This document shows positions 1-9,130 of a stretch of 64,000 nt of DNA, piece after piece. The position numbers and the translations under genes were made by a program. This DNA is from UBA2942 sp045127535 (GTDB taxonomy: Bacteria; Bacillota; Clostridia; Lachnospirales; Lachnospiraceae): assembly GCA_045127535.1 (NCBI GenBank), contig JBGVQN010000033.1, positions 1 through 64,000 of the forward strand. Reading direction: 5' to 3'. The notes beneath the pieces are model-generated. The model did not search any database. It was not told where the DNA came from and was given only the letters and a program-made list of their open reading frames with translations. How positions within the stretch are numbered: position 1 is the stretch's first letter; each line of letters begins with the position of its first letter.

Positions 1-81
1 AGGCATACCGCCCAACAATATACCCGGAGTACACCATCTATGTGCCCTCCGCCACGTTTCATACGAAAGGAGCTTACCGTC

Positions 82-1077
82 ATGGCATTTATCGATACCA
101 TTAAAGCAAGAGCAAAAGCAGACAAGAAAACCATCGTCTTACCAGAGTCTATGGACAGAAGAACCTTCGAGGCAGCAGCCCAGATTCTTGCAGAGGACAT
201 TGCAAATCTGATCATCATTGGTACAGAAGAAGAAGTTGCAGCCAACAGCGAGGGCTTAGATATCTCCGGCGCAACCATCATCAACCCATTTACATACGAA
301 AAGACAGAAGAGTATCTGAACCTGTTCGTAGAACTGAGAAAGAGCAAGGGTCTGACCTATGAGGATGCGAAGAAGACTGCATTAGGGGATTATATGTACT
401 ATGCATGTCTGATGGTAAAAGCAGGAGATGCAGATGGTGTGGTATCTGGTGCATGTCATTCTACAGCCAACACCTTAAGGCCATCCCTGCAGATCGTCAA
501 GACCAAGCCAGGATGTAAGCTGGTATCTGCATTCTTCTTAATGGTAGTGCCGGACTGCGAGTATGGCGCAAACGGAACCTTTGTATTTGCAGACTGCGGA
601 TTAGAGCAGAATCCGGATCCAGAGAAGCTGGCAGCAATTGCAGCATCTTCTGCAGAGTCTTTCGAATTACTGACAGGAGAAAAGGCACTGGTTGCCATGT
701 TATCCCACTCTACCAAGGGCAGTGCAAAGCATGCTGATGTAGATAAGGTGGTGGCAGCAACACAGATCTGTAAGGAACAGTACCCGGATGTAACTGTAGA
801 CGGCGAGCTGCAGTTAGATGCTGCCATCGTACCAAGCATAGCAGCGTCCAAGGCTCCAGACAGTCCTGTTGCAGGTAAGGCCAATGTATTGTGCTTCCCA
901 GATCTGGATGCAGGCAACATTGGTTACAAGCTGGTACAGAGACTGGCAAAGGCAGAGGCATACGGACCTGTTACCCAGGGTATTGCAAAGCCGATCAACG
1001 ACCTGTCCAGAGGCTGTTCCGCAGAAGATATCGTAGGCGTAGTCGCAATTACTGCAGTACAGGCTCAGGCGCAGTAA
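82..1077 (+). CDS. pta: phosphate acetyltransferase
   Basis: Interconverts acetyl-CoA and acetyl phosphate in the cytoplasm, the first step of acetate formation with ATP yield. The 331-residue product has the usual length of the short Pta type. It carries the N-terminal segment with VLPES, the central GACHSTANTLRP stretch, and the C-terminal NVLCFPDLDAGNIGYKLVQR and GPVTQGIAKPINDLSRG motifs of the Pta/Ptb family. The start at 82 is chosen because AAAGGAG lies about 8 nt upstream; an in-frame ATG at 40 has no such site. The acetate kinase gene that often follows pta in related genomes is absent; the next gene has its own promoter. The upstream end is cut by the window, so an operon partner before it cannot be excluded. 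Pta rather than phosphate butyryltransferase is the better call, with high confidence. Confidence 0.95.
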   Translation: MAFIDTIKARAKADKKTIVLPESMDRRTFEAAAQILAEDIANLIIIGTEEEVAANSEGLDISGATIINPFTYEKTEEYLNLFVELRKSKGLTYEDAKKTALGDYMYYACLMVKAGDADGVVSGACHSTANTLRPSLQIVKTKPGCKLVSAFFLMVVPDCEYGANGTFVFADCGLEQNPDPEKLAAIAASSAESFELLTGEKALVAMLSHSTKGSAKHADVDKVVAATQICKEQYPDVTVDGELQLDAAIVPSIAASKAPDSPVAGKANVLCFPDLDAGNIGYKLVQRLAKAEAYGPVTQGIAKPINDLSRGCSAEDIVGVVAITAVQAQAQ

Positions 1078-1169
1078 GTCTTTGAGAAAAGTAACAGCTG
1101 CTTCTGCAAAAGGGTGGATCATCAGGGGGTAGAAGCAGAGGATCTTGGATAAATCAGCCAAACGATTTG

Positions 1170-1235
1170 GTAAAAATCGGTCACAAGAAAATTTTGTAAA
1201 AACCGGTTGACAATCATTTTCGATTGGGCTATACT
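1170..1235 (+). promoter_or_regulatory. sigma-A promoter with direct repeats upstream
   Basis: TTGACA (1207-1212), a 17-nt spacer and TATACT (1230-1235) form a near-consensus promoter for the DUF177-rpmF pair. Two near-identical 12-mers, GTAAAAATCGGT (1170-1181) and GTAAAAACCGGT (1196-1207), lie 26 nt apart; the second touches the -35 box, where a regulator could bind. The promoter is well supported. The operator idea is inference. Confidence 0.75.
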
Positions 1236-1329
1236 ATTTTAGTGCGTATTGAAATGACTATCCGTGGGGATGCTGTGCCGTTTGCAGTACATCGCAGCGG
1301 ATATGGTTCACGCAGATAGGAGTATAGAT

Positions 1330-1857
1330 ATGCAGATTAATTTGTCAGAGCTTTTTGTCAGTGATGGCAAGGAAAAGACATACCAGGTTCCACTTGAAAT
1401 GGATGCCTTTGCCCATAATGGCGCAAAATATCCTGTTTTAGAAAAGTCGGAAGTGACACTTCATGCCCGCCATGAAAAGGACAGACAGGTGACACTGACC
1501 GGAGAAGTGAATCTGACTGTGGAGTTTCCCTGTGACCGCTGCTTAGGCCCGGTTGCCTATCCTTTTGCATTGGGATTTGAGAAGGAGCTGGATATGAATG
1601 CTTCTTATCAGGACAGGGTGGACGCTCTTGACGAACAGCCATTCATCGATGGTTACAGCATTGATGTGGATTTGTTGGTGTATGGCGAGCTTCTCGTGAA
1701 TTTACCTATGAAGGTTCTATGCAGTGAAAGCTGTAAGGGAATTTGTAATAGATGTGGTGCGAATCTCAATACTGAGCAGTGCCAGTGTGACAACTTGGAG
1801 CTTGACCCGCGGATGGCAGCCATCCGTGATATCTTTAATAATTTTAAGGAGGTGTAA
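1330..1857 (+). CDS. YceD/DUF177 family protein
   Basis: A 175-residue member of the DUF177 (YceD, Rnc/L32-linked) family, which is almost always encoded directly before rpmF. Plant and bacterial members have been tied to 23S rRNA maturation, but the exact activity in Firmicutes is not settled. The sequence shows two cysteine pairs typical of the family: FPCDRCLGP in the middle and CSESCKGICNRCG plus a final CQC near the C-terminus, likely a metal site. The start is ATG 1330, preceded by AGGAG at 7 nt; an in-frame GTG at 1264 lacks a ribosome site. The last codons overlap the ribosome site of rpmF, so the two are translationally linked. Confidence 0.88.
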   Translation: MQINLSELFVSDGKEKTYQVPLEMDAFAHNGAKYPVLEKSEVTLHARHEKDRQVTLTGEVNLTVEFPCDRCLGPVAYPFALGFEKELDMNASYQDRVDALDEQPFIDGYSIDVDLLVYGELLVNLPMKVLCSESCKGICNRCGANLNTEQCQCDNLELDPRMAAIRDIFNNFKEV

Positions 1858-1860
1858 ACC

Positions 1861-2040
1861 ATGTCTATTTGTCCAAAGAATAGAACTTCTAGAGCTAGAA
1901 GAGATAAGAGAAGAGCAAACTGGAAGATGACCGCTCCAACCTTAGTAAAGTGCAGCAAGTGCGGTGCTTTAATGATGCCTCACAGAGTATGCAAGGCTTG
2001 TGGTTCTTATAACAAGAAAGAAATCGTTACTGTTGACTAA
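1861..2040 (+). CDS. rpmF: 50S ribosomal protein L32
   Basis: A 59-residue L32 of the large ribosomal subunit. It begins MSICPKNRTSRARRDKRRAN and carries the zinc-ribbon cysteines CSKC and CKAC, so this is the zinc-binding (C+) form. The ribosome site AAGGAGGT sits in the last codons of the DUF177 gene, only 7 nt before the ATG. A clear intrinsic terminator follows 12 nt after the stop. The gene is small enough to be missed by length-filtered ORF callers. Identity is certain from sequence and from the conserved DUF177-rpmF-plsX order. Confidence 0.97.
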   Translation: MSICPKNRTSRARRDKRRANWKMTAPTLVKCSKCGALMMPHRVCKACGSYNKKEIVTVD

Positions 2041-2052
2041 TGTACGAGTCAT

Positions 2053-2094
2053 AAAGGTGCCTTAACCGATTGTATCGTTATGGGCACCTTTTTT
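2053..2094 (+). terminator. intrinsic terminator after rpmF
   Basis: AAAGGTGCC (2053-2061) pairs with GGCACCTTT (2083-2091) and is followed by an unbroken T run to 2094. The loop contains a second small stem (CGAT/ATCG). It separates rpmF from the plsX promoter. Confidence 0.9.
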
Positions 2095-2169
2095 CATGCT
2101 CTAAATATGGAGATTATGCTTGCGTAAATGTTTTTTTATCGTTTTTTTACAGTCATTGTTGTAAAGTGA

Positions 2170-2198
2170 TTGATTTCTGAAAAGACATTTAGTATAGT
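2170..2198 (+). promoter_or_regulatory. promoter upstream of plsX
   Basis: TTGATT (2170-2175), 17-nt spacer, TATAGT (2193-2198). It lies after the rpmF terminator and about 160 nt before plsX, so the plsX-acpP-rnc group has its own start. No FapR-like palindrome was recognised around it. The rest of the 2041-2366 gap shows nothing else. Confidence 0.65.
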
Positions 2199-2366
2199 AT
2201 GGATATGGTTTTTAGAATACCAGAATACAATAGCCGCTTCAGTACTGTACAAGTGACTGGCATTGACAGGCAGTGTTGCTGCTTTGTCTGTGTGCAAGGC
2301 AATATACGGGGAATATAATGCAGTGTTTCCCGCATAGGTATTTGTGCAGGTGGCAGAATAGGGGTT

Positions 2367-3395
2367 ATGATGATTAGAGTTGTTGTAGATGCTATGGGCG
2401 GAGACAACGCACCAGACGAGATTATAAAGGGTGCTGTAGAGGCTGTAAGTAAGTCTGACAGTATCATGGTGAAACTCGTAGGGCAGGAAGCAGTAGTCAG
2501 GGAAAAGCTGGCGGCTCTCCAGTATGATGCAGACCGGGTTGAAGTCATACCTGCATCTGAGGTCATTGTCAACGAAGAGTCTCCCACCACGGCCATTCGC
2601 CGGAAAAAGGATTCCTCCATTGTAGTAGGAATGAATATGGTGAAAAAAGGTGAGGGAGATGCATTTGTATCCTGTGGAAGTACAGGTGCGGTTTTAGTAG
2701 GGGGTCAGACAATTGTAGGACGAATCAAAGGTGTAAAGCGTCCTCCTCTGGCACCGCTTTTACCCACGGTAAATGGTGTCTCTTTGCTGATTGACTGTGG
2801 TGCCAATGTAGATGCCCGCTCCGAACATCTGGTGCAGTTTGCCAAGATGGGTTCTATTTACATGCGTGACGTTATGGGAATTGCCAATCCTAAAGTAGCA
2901 CTGGTGAATATTGGTGCAGAGGAAGAAAAGGGCAATGCACTGGTAAAAGAGACCATGCCTCTGTTAAAGGAGTGCAAGGATATTAATTTTATCGGCAGCA
3001 TTGAGGCAAGAGAGATTCCATATGGCGGTGCAGATGTCATCGTATGTGAAGCTTTTGTAGGTAATGTCATCCTGAAACTGTACGAAGGTGTAGGCATGGC
3101 TCTTGTAAAGGAGATTAAGAAGGGCATGTTAAGTACCACCAAAGGAAAAATCGGAGCATTGCTTGTAAAGTCCTCTCTGAAAGAGGTACTGAAGAAGTTT
3201 GACACCAGTGAGCAGGGAGGCGCACCTATGTTAGGTCTGAACAGCCTGGTGGTAAAGGCACATGGCAGTTCCAGCCATAAGGAAGTCTGCAATGCCATAT
3301 TGCAGTGTGTTGCTTTTACAGAGCAGCAGATCAGTGAAAAAATTAAAAGTTGCATAAGTGCAGATCATGAGGAGGTAACAACAAATGGAATTTGA
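2367..3395 (+). CDS. plsX: phosphate acyltransferase PlsX
   Basis: Makes acyl-phosphate from acyl-ACP, the first step of phosphatidic acid synthesis by the PlsX/PlsY route; PlsY is encoded at 60550 in this window. The 342-residue product has the family start IRVVVDAMGGDNAPDEIIKG, the segment VSCGSTGAVLVGGQ near residue 95 and a C-terminal MLGLNSLVVKAHGSS motif. The start is ATG 2367, or the next codon, ATG 2370; the ribosome site is weak (AGGGG). The 3' end overlaps acpP by 11 nt, matching functional coupling with acyl carrier protein. It probably works as a peripheral membrane dimer. Confidence 0.96.
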   Translation: MMIRVVVDAMGGDNAPDEIIKGAVEAVSKSDSIMVKLVGQEAVVREKLAALQYDADRVEVIPASEVIVNEESPTTAIRRKKDSSIVVGMNMVKKGEGDAFVSCGSTGAVLVGGQTIVGRIKGVKRPPLAPLLPTVNGVSLLIDCGANVDARSEHLVQFAKMGSIYMRDVMGIANPKVALVNIGAEEEKGNALVKETMPLLKECKDINFIGSIEAREIPYGGADVIVCEAFVGNVILKLYEGVGMALVKEIKKGMLSTTKGKIGALLVKSSLKEVLKKFDTSEQGGAPMLGLNSLVVKAHGSSSHKEVCNAILQCVAFTEQQISEKIKSCISADHEEVTTNGI

Positions 3396-3609
3396 AAAGT
3401 TAAAGGCAATCATTGCTGAGGTCCTGAATGTAAACGAGGATGAGATCACTATGGACACCACATTTGTGGATGATTTGGGTGCAGATTCTTTGGACATTTT
3501 CCAGATTATTATGGGAATCGAAGAAGAGTTTGATGTGGAGATCAAGGACGTAGAGCAGATTGCAACTGTAGGCGAAGCAGTAGAATTAATCAAGAATGCA
3601 CTGGCATAA
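3385..3609 (+). CDS. acpP: acyl carrier protein
   Basis: A 74-residue acidic carrier for fatty acid synthesis. The DSLD motif places the 4-phosphopantetheine serine at residue 35, inside DDLGADSLDIFQIIMGIEE. It has the usual length and four-helix pattern. AGGAGGT precedes the start inside the plsX 3' end. Sitting between plsX and rnc is the classical Firmicute arrangement, so this is the primary fatty acid ACP rather than a polyketide or peptide carrier. Confidence 0.97.
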   Translation: MEFEKLKAIIAEVLNVNEDEITMDTTFVDDLGADSLDIFQIIMGIEEEFDVEIKDVEQIATVGEAVELIKNALA

Positions 3610-3620
3610 ATACTGCAAAG

Positions 3621-3659
3621 GAAGGGCCGCCTGTAGTGAACAGACGGTCCTTCTCTTTC
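3621..3659 (+). terminator. hairpin after acpP, possible partial terminator
   Basis: GAAGGGCCGCCTG (3621-3633) pairs with CAGACGGTCCTTC (3641-3653) with one C-A mismatch and one wobble, around a 7-nt loop. The tail is TCTTTCT, T-rich but not a clean run. It could attenuate rnc relative to the abundant ACP message or act as a processing site. Confidence 0.5.
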
Positions 3660-3705
3660 TGGAACGTCATCCGGTCATACCTGGAATACAGGGGAGCCGG
3701 AGAAA

Positions 3706-4410
3706 ATGGAGGAAAAATTGAGAAAAGAGCATATGTTTGTAAAGCTGGAATCCGTTATTGGATATACATTTCAGAATAAGCAGCTGTTAAAGCAGGCTAT
3801 GACCCATAGTTCTTATTCCAATGAGCATCGTTTAAGCCGCATCAGCAATAACGAGCGTCTGGAATTTTTAGGGGACGCGGTATTGGAGATTGTTTCCAGT
3901 GATTTTTTGTATCATAAGTATTCTAATCTGCCGGAAGGTGAGCTGACCAAGATCCGGGCAAGCATGGTATGTGAACCTACCCTTGCATTGTGTGCAGCGG
4001 ATATTCAGCTGGGGTCTTACCTGCTTCTTGGAAAAGGGGAAGAAGCCACCGGAGGACGCAGCCGTGATTCCATCGTGTCTGATGCAATGGAAGCGTTGAT
4101 TGGAGCCATTTATGAGGATGGTGGTTTTGCTAGTGCAAAAGAGTTTATTTACAATTTTATTCTCAATGATGTAAAGGACAAGCAGCTCTTTTATGATAGC
4201 AAAACTATCTTACAGGAAATTGTACAAAGAGAGTACAAAGATCCATTGGAATATGAATTGCTGGGAGAAACAGGTCCGGATCATGATAAGATATTTGAGG
4301 TCTGTGTAAAAATTGGAGACATGGTTGTGGGAACTGGCAGCGGCCGCACCAAGAAATCTGCTCAGCAGAAGGCGGCTTATGAGGCTATTTTAAAGCTGCA
4401 GAAGAAGTAG
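3706..4410 (+). CDS. rnc: ribonuclease III
   Basis: Cleaves double-stranded RNA, including rRNA precursors. The 234-residue protein has the nuclease signature NERLEFLGDAVLEIV near residue 46, the second catalytic acidic region DAMEALIGAIYEDGG, and a C-terminal double-stranded RNA-binding domain ending GSGRTKKSAQQKAAYEAILKL. The chosen start is ATG 3706 after a GGAG-type site; ATG 3733 is an alternative that would remove nine residues. It precedes smc and ftsY in the order known from Bacillus and Clostridia. Confidence 0.95.
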   Translation: MEEKLRKEHMFVKLESVIGYTFQNKQLLKQAMTHSSYSNEHRLSRISNNERLEFLGDAVLEIVSSDFLYHKYSNLPEGELTKIRASMVCEPTLALCAADIQLGSYLLLGKGEEATGGRSRDSIVSDAMEALIGAIYEDGGFASAKEFIYNFILNDVKDKQLFYDSKTILQEIVQREYKDPLEYELLGETGPDHDKIFEVCVKIGDMVVGTGSGRTKKSAQQKAAYEAILKLQKK

Positions 4411-4477
4411 GGGAAAGCTGAAAAGTTCCTTATCAATATTGAGTTGATGTCAGCGAAAGCTGATTAGGGGTATATAC

Positions 4478-7400
4478 ATGTATTTAAAATCAATTGACGT
4501 ACAGGGCTTTAAGTCCTTTGCCAACAAGATACATTTTGAATTCCACAACGGAATCACCTGTATTGTAGGTCCCAACGGCAGTGGTAAGAGCAATGTGGCA
4601 GATGCAGTGCGCTGGGTACTGGGTGAACAGAGTGCCAAGCAGCTGAGAGGTTCTAACATGCAGGATGTTATTTTTGCAGGCACAGAGAATCGTAAGCCTC
4701 TTGGTTATGCCATGGTTGCCATTACCCTGGATAACAGTGACAGAAGTCTGAACATTGAATATGATGAGGTGACGGTAACAAGAAGAGTGTATCGTTCCGG
4801 AGAAAGTGAGTATCTGTTAAATGGTACAGCATGCCGGTTAAAGGATATTAACGAGCTGTTTTATGATACGGGTATTGGCAAGGAAGGCTACTCTATCATT
4901 GGTCAGGGACAGATTGACCGGATCCTTTCTACCAAGCCGGAAGACCGACGGGAACTGTTTGATGAAGCGGCAGGCATTGTAAAATTCAAACGTCGTAAAG
5001 CGGCAGCACTGAAAAAATTAGACAACGAGCAGCAGAATCTGGTACGTGTCCGTGACATTTTATCGGAGCTGGAAAAGCAGGTAGGGCCTTTGGAAAAGCA
5101 GTCCCAGAATGCCAGAAAGTATCTGCAGCTGAAAGAGGAATTAAAAGGCTATGACTTGAATGTATTCCTCTTAGAACAGAAAACAGGTGAAGAAAGCCTG
5201 AAGGCACTGGAACAGAAAACAGGCATTGCCCAGAGTGACCTTGCTGCAGAAAATGAAAAGGCAGAGCAGCTGCGCAGTCAGTATGAAGAGACCAGAATGC
5301 AGTTAGAGCAGCTGCAGGAGGCATATGGACATCTCCAGGAGCAGCTGCGAAACAAAGCAGTAGAAAAAGGTGATTGTGAAGGCCGCATTAAGCTGCTGGA
5401 AGAGCAGATACATGCAATCATCCGGGAGAAGGAGCGCTTAGAAGAAACTGCCAAAGAATTGGAAGAAAAAAAGACCCTTCGTGGAGCGCAAAAGCGCCAG
5501 AACCAGGAAAAGGCTGGGGAACTTGAACAAGAAGCAGCACAGCTACAGAACTGTTGCCAGGATATAGAGCATCAGTTAGAGCAGATAGATTCTCAGATCG
5601 GCAGATTCAATCAGTTAGCAGAAGAAGGCAGGCAGCAGATGTTTGCCCTGCTTCAAAATAAATCTGATCTTGCAATACAGGTACAGCGGATAGATACTAT
5701 GTTAGAGCAGCATCAGATCCGTAAGTCTGAAATTTCCAGAAAGCTTTTGGAAAGCATGGGAGACGAGGAACGGGTACAGGAAAGCATGACCCGCTACCAG
5801 AATACACTGGCTGTATCCAAAAAGCAGTTGGATCAGGCAGTGACAGAAAATAATACACTGGGAGAAAAACTCCAGGCATCTGCAGTAACAGAAAAAAAGC
5901 TGCAGCAGGAGCGTACCGAAAGCCAGAGAAATTATCATGTGTTACAGTCCAGACTGGATACGCTTCAGAATCTGGCAGAACGGTATGAGGGTTACGGCAA
6001 CAGTATCCGCAAAATTATGGAGGCCAGAGACAGATTTCCTGGTATTCATGGTGTAGTGGCGGATATTATCCAGGTAGAACAAAAGTATGAAACCGCTATT
6101 GAGACTGCACTGGGTGGTACCATTCAAAATATTATTACGGATACGGAGCAGACTGCCAAGTCTCTGGTACAGTATTTAAAACAGAATAAATATGGACGTG
6201 CCACTTTCCTGCCTTTAGACGGTATAGGAGGCATCCAGCCATTTTCCAGAAGGGAAGTACTTCAGGAACCAGGTATACTGGGGCTGGCTTCTGAACTGGT
6301 ACAGACAGAGGAATGCTACAGACCGGTGATTACCCAGCTGTTAGGCAGAAATATTGTGGCAGATACCTTGGAACATGCCCTGGCAGCAGCAAGAAAATAT
6401 AAGCATACGTTAAGAATTGTGACTCTGGAAGGTGAACTGTTACAGGCTGGCGGTTCCATTACAGGTGGTGCTTACAGGAACAACAGCAACCTGCTTGGAC
6501 GTAAGCGTGAGCTGGAAGAACTGGAGCAAAAGAGCAGCCAGGAAAAAATACGCCTGGATCAGTTTACGGTAAAACTGCAGCAGCTGCAGGCTGAAAAGGA
6601 GAATATGGAGCAGCAAAGAAGCATATGCCAGCAGCAGATTCAGAAAGCGACCCTCTCTTGTCAGGAGGCTAAAATGAATCTGGACCAGTTGGAAAAGTCT
6701 CTTACAGGGCTGCAGGAGGGCAGGATTGATTTCACCAGGGAAAAACGCCAGATCGACAATCAGGTAATGGAATTAAAGCTGCAGAAAGAGCAGCTGTCTG
6801 ACCGGATGGATGATTTGGAAGAACAGGCAGATTCGTCTCAAAATGAGATGGATGAAAATACCCGCCAGGAACAGGCGCAGCGCAGCAGGAGAGAAGAACT
6901 TTCCAGACAGCTGTCTGCCCTGCAGATAGAGGAAGCCTCCATACACCAGAATATCACCTTTCTGGCACAGGAGCAGGAGCGTCTTGATCAGGAGGAGGCT
7001 GCAGAGCAGCTGAGGCTGGTGCAGATGCAGGAAAATCAGACAGATGGGGAAGCATCTGTCAGCCAGAAACAGGAGGAAATCCGTCAGTACAGACAGTGTA
7101 TAGAGGATCTGGCTGCCGAAAGCCAGATGCTGACGGAACAGATTCAGACAGGTGCCCACAAACAGCAGACATTAACTGCAAAGCAGAGCAGCTTCTTTGC
7201 AGAGCGTGAGGCTGCAGCGGAACGCATTTCCCTGTTAGACAGAGAATTGATACGTCTGGAAAATCAGAAAGAGAAGGTAGAAACCCATCTGACGGAGCAG
7301 ATCGAGTATATCTGGAATGAATACGAGCTGCGCCCAAGTGAAGCAGAACAGTACCGGAAAGATTACAGCGAAGCAGAGCTTAACACGGTAAAGAAAACTG

Positions 7401-8047
7401 CAGCAGGCTTAAAGAGTCAGATCCGCAGTCTTGGCAGTGTCAATGTCAATGCAATTGAGCAGTACAAAGAGGTTTCAGAACGGTTTACCTTTATGAAACA
7501 GCAGTATGAAGATTTATCTGCTGCTGAGGAATCCTTAAAAAATATTGTGACCCAGCTGGATGAGGGCATGCGCATACAGTTTGCAGAAAAATTTGCCCAG
7601 ATCCAGAAGGAATTCAATAAGGTATTCAGAGAGCTTTTTGGGGGTGGTACCGGTACTCTGGAGCTGACAGAGGATGCAGATATCATTGAAGCCGGCATCC
7701 GCATCAACTCCCAGCCACCAGGCAAAAAACTGCAGAACATGATGCAGCTCTCCGGTGGCGAAAAATCCCTGACAGCCATCGCCCTGCTCTTTGCTATCCA
7801 GAACTTAAAACCATCTCCCTTCTGTCTCTTAGACGAGATTGAAGCGGCTCTGGATGATGCCAACGTAGTGCGATTTGCGGAATATCTGCACAAGCTGACC
7901 AAAAACACCCAGTTCATTGTCATATCCCACAGACGTGGTACTATGACAGCAGCAGACCGCCTGTATGGTATTACCATGCAGGAAAAGGGTGTATCCGCCT
8001 TAGTCAGTGTAAACCTGATCGAAGATAAATTAGATCAGGAAGTCTGA
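4478..8047 (+). CDS. smc: chromosome segregation protein SMC
   Basis: The 1189-residue ATPase of the SMC-ScpAB condensin, which loads near origins and compacts the chromosome. Walker A GPNGSGKS is at residues 31-38. Two long coiled coils rich in Gln, Glu and Leu flank a hinge near residues 510-670 that contains ATFLPLDGI and LEGELLQAGGSITGG. The ABC signature LSGGEKSL and the Walker B stretch CLLDEIEAALDD lie near the C-terminus, followed by the D-loop. Length is normal for the family. It is followed 52 nt later by ftsY, as in many Firmicutes. No frameshift is seen across the long coil. Confidence 0.97.
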   Translation: MYLKSIDVQGFKSFANKIHFEFHNGITCIVGPNGSGKSNVADAVRWVLGEQSAKQLRGSNMQDVIFAGTENRKPLGYAMVAITLDNSDRSLNIEYDEVTVTRRVYRSGESEYLLNGTACRLKDINELFYDTGIGKEGYSIIGQGQIDRILSTKPEDRRELFDEAAGIVKFKRRKAAALKKLDNEQQNLVRVRDILSELEKQVGPLEKQSQNARKYLQLKEELKGYDLNVFLLEQKTGEESLKALEQKTGIAQSDLAAENEKAEQLRSQYEETRMQLEQLQEAYGHLQEQLRNKAVEKGDCEGRIKLLEEQIHAIIREKERLEETAKELEEKKTLRGAQKRQNQEKAGELEQEAAQLQNCCQDIEHQLEQIDSQIGRFNQLAEEGRQQMFALLQNKSDLAIQVQRIDTMLEQHQIRKSEISRKLLESMGDEERVQESMTRYQNTLAVSKKQLDQAVTENNTLGEKLQASAVTEKKLQQERTESQRNYHVLQSRLDTLQNLAERYEGYGNSIRKIMEARDRFPGIHGVVADIIQVEQKYETAIETALGGTIQNIITDTEQTAKSLVQYLKQNKYGRATFLPLDGIGGIQPFSRREVLQEPGILGLASELVQTEECYRPVITQLLGRNIVADTLEHALAAARKYKHTLRIVTLEGELLQAGGSITGGAYRNNSNLLGRKRELEELEQKSSQEKIRLDQFTVKLQQLQAEKENMEQQRSICQQQIQKATLSCQEAKMNLDQLEKSLTGLQEGRIDFTREKRQIDNQVMELKLQKEQLSDRMDDLEEQADSSQNEMDENTRQEQAQRSRREELSRQLSALQIEEASIHQNITFLAQEQERLDQEEAAEQLRLVQMQENQTDGEASVSQKQEEIRQYRQCIEDLAAESQMLTEQIQTGAHKQQTLTAKQSSFFAEREAAAERISLLDRELIRLENQKEKVETHLTEQIEYIWNEYELRPSEAEQYRKDYSEAELNTVKKTAAGLKSQIRSLGSVNVNAIEQYKEVSERFTFMKQQYEDLSAAEESLKNIVTQLDEGMRIQFAEKFAQIQKEFNKVFRELFGGGTGTLELTEDADIIEAGIRINSQPPGKKLQNMMQLSGGEKSLTAIALLFAIQNLKPSPFCLLDEIEAALDDANVVRFAEYLHKLTKNTQFIVISHRRGTMTAADRLYGITMQEKGVSALVSVNLIEDKLDQEV

Positions 8048-8099
8048 GTGGTCCAAAACACTTGACTGCATTTGTAAGTAAAAAATATGAGGTAAAAGA

Positions 8100-9020
8100 A
8101 TGAAAGAAAAGAAAGGCTTTTTTGGCCGCCTGGTTGAGGGGCTGACCAAAACGAGGAATCAGATCAAGTCTGGTCTGGATAATATTTTCAGCGGATTTTC
8201 TTCGATTGATGAGGATTTTTATGAAGAGCTGGAAGAAGTACTGGTAATGAGTGATATGGGCATTGCCACTGTCAATGCCGTTATGGAAGACTTAAAGGAA
8301 CAGGTAAAAAGGCAGCACATCAAAGAGCCGGAAGCCTGCAAAGAACTGTTGATGAACAGCATCCGTGAAAAAATGGATCTGGGTGAAAATGCCTACGAGT
8401 TTGAAAACCGCAAGTCTGTAGTACTGGTTATTGGTGTAAACGGAGCTGGCAAGACTACCTCTATCGGCAAGATGGCTTCCCAGCTGAAAAAGGATGGGAA
8501 GTCTGTGTTGCTGGCAGCAGCAGATACGTTCCGTGCAGCGGCCATTGATCAGCTTACCGAGTGGGCACGCCGTGCAGATGTCCCCATTATTGCGACTCAG
8601 GAAGGCTCCGATCCGGCAGCTGTCATTTATGATGCTTTGAAATCTGCAAAGGCAAAAGGAACGGATGTGCTTTTGTGCGATACTGCAGGCCGTCTTCACA
8701 ATAAGAAAAACCTGATGGAAGAATTAAAGAAAATCAACCGTATCATTGACAGAGAGTATCCGGAAGCTTATCGCGAGACCTTAATTGTACTAGATGGCAC
8801 CACAGGCCAGAATGCACTGGTACAGGCCAGACAGTTTATGGAGGCTGCAGATATTACTGGTATTATCCTGACCAAAATGGATGGTACAGCCAAGGGCGGT
8901 ATTGCAGTGGCAATTCAGGCGGAGCTTGGAGTACCGGTGAAATATATTGGTGTAGGAGAGTCAATTGAAGATTTGCAGAAGTTTGATGCAGAGTCTTTTG
9001 TAAGTGCATTGTTTGAATAA
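8100..9020 (+). CDS. ftsY: signal recognition particle receptor FtsY
   Basis: GTPase receptor that docks SRP-ribosome complexes at the membrane; its partner Ffh is encoded at 10993. The 306-residue form lacks a long acidic A domain, as is common in Firmicutes, and begins with a short basic amphipathic stretch (KEKKGFFGRLVEGL). The N domain is followed by the G domain with GVNGAGKTT at 112-120, DTAGR near 198 and TKMDGTAKGG near 260. GAGGT lies about 7 nt before the ATG. It is probably cotranscribed with smc. Confidence 0.96.
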   Translation: MKEKKGFFGRLVEGLTKTRNQIKSGLDNIFSGFSSIDEDFYEELEEVLVMSDMGIATVNAVMEDLKEQVKRQHIKEPEACKELLMNSIREKMDLGENAYEFENRKSVVLVIGVNGAGKTTSIGKMASQLKKDGKSVLLAAADTFRAAAIDQLTEWARRADVPIIATQEGSDPAAVIYDALKSAKAKGTDVLLCDTAGRLHNKKNLMEELKKINRIIDREYPEAYRETLIVLDGTTGQNALVQARQFMEAADITGIILTKMDGTAKGGIAVAIQAELGVPVKYIGVGESIEDLQKFDAESFVSALFE

Positions 9021-9130
9021 AATGTGGTTATAGACAGCAGAAGTGGAGGAAGTGTACTGACGGCAGAGGCAGATCAGAAGTTTGCATCCAGCTGTTGGTA
9101 TATGAAACGCTTTGGAGTGGAGGTTTAGAG

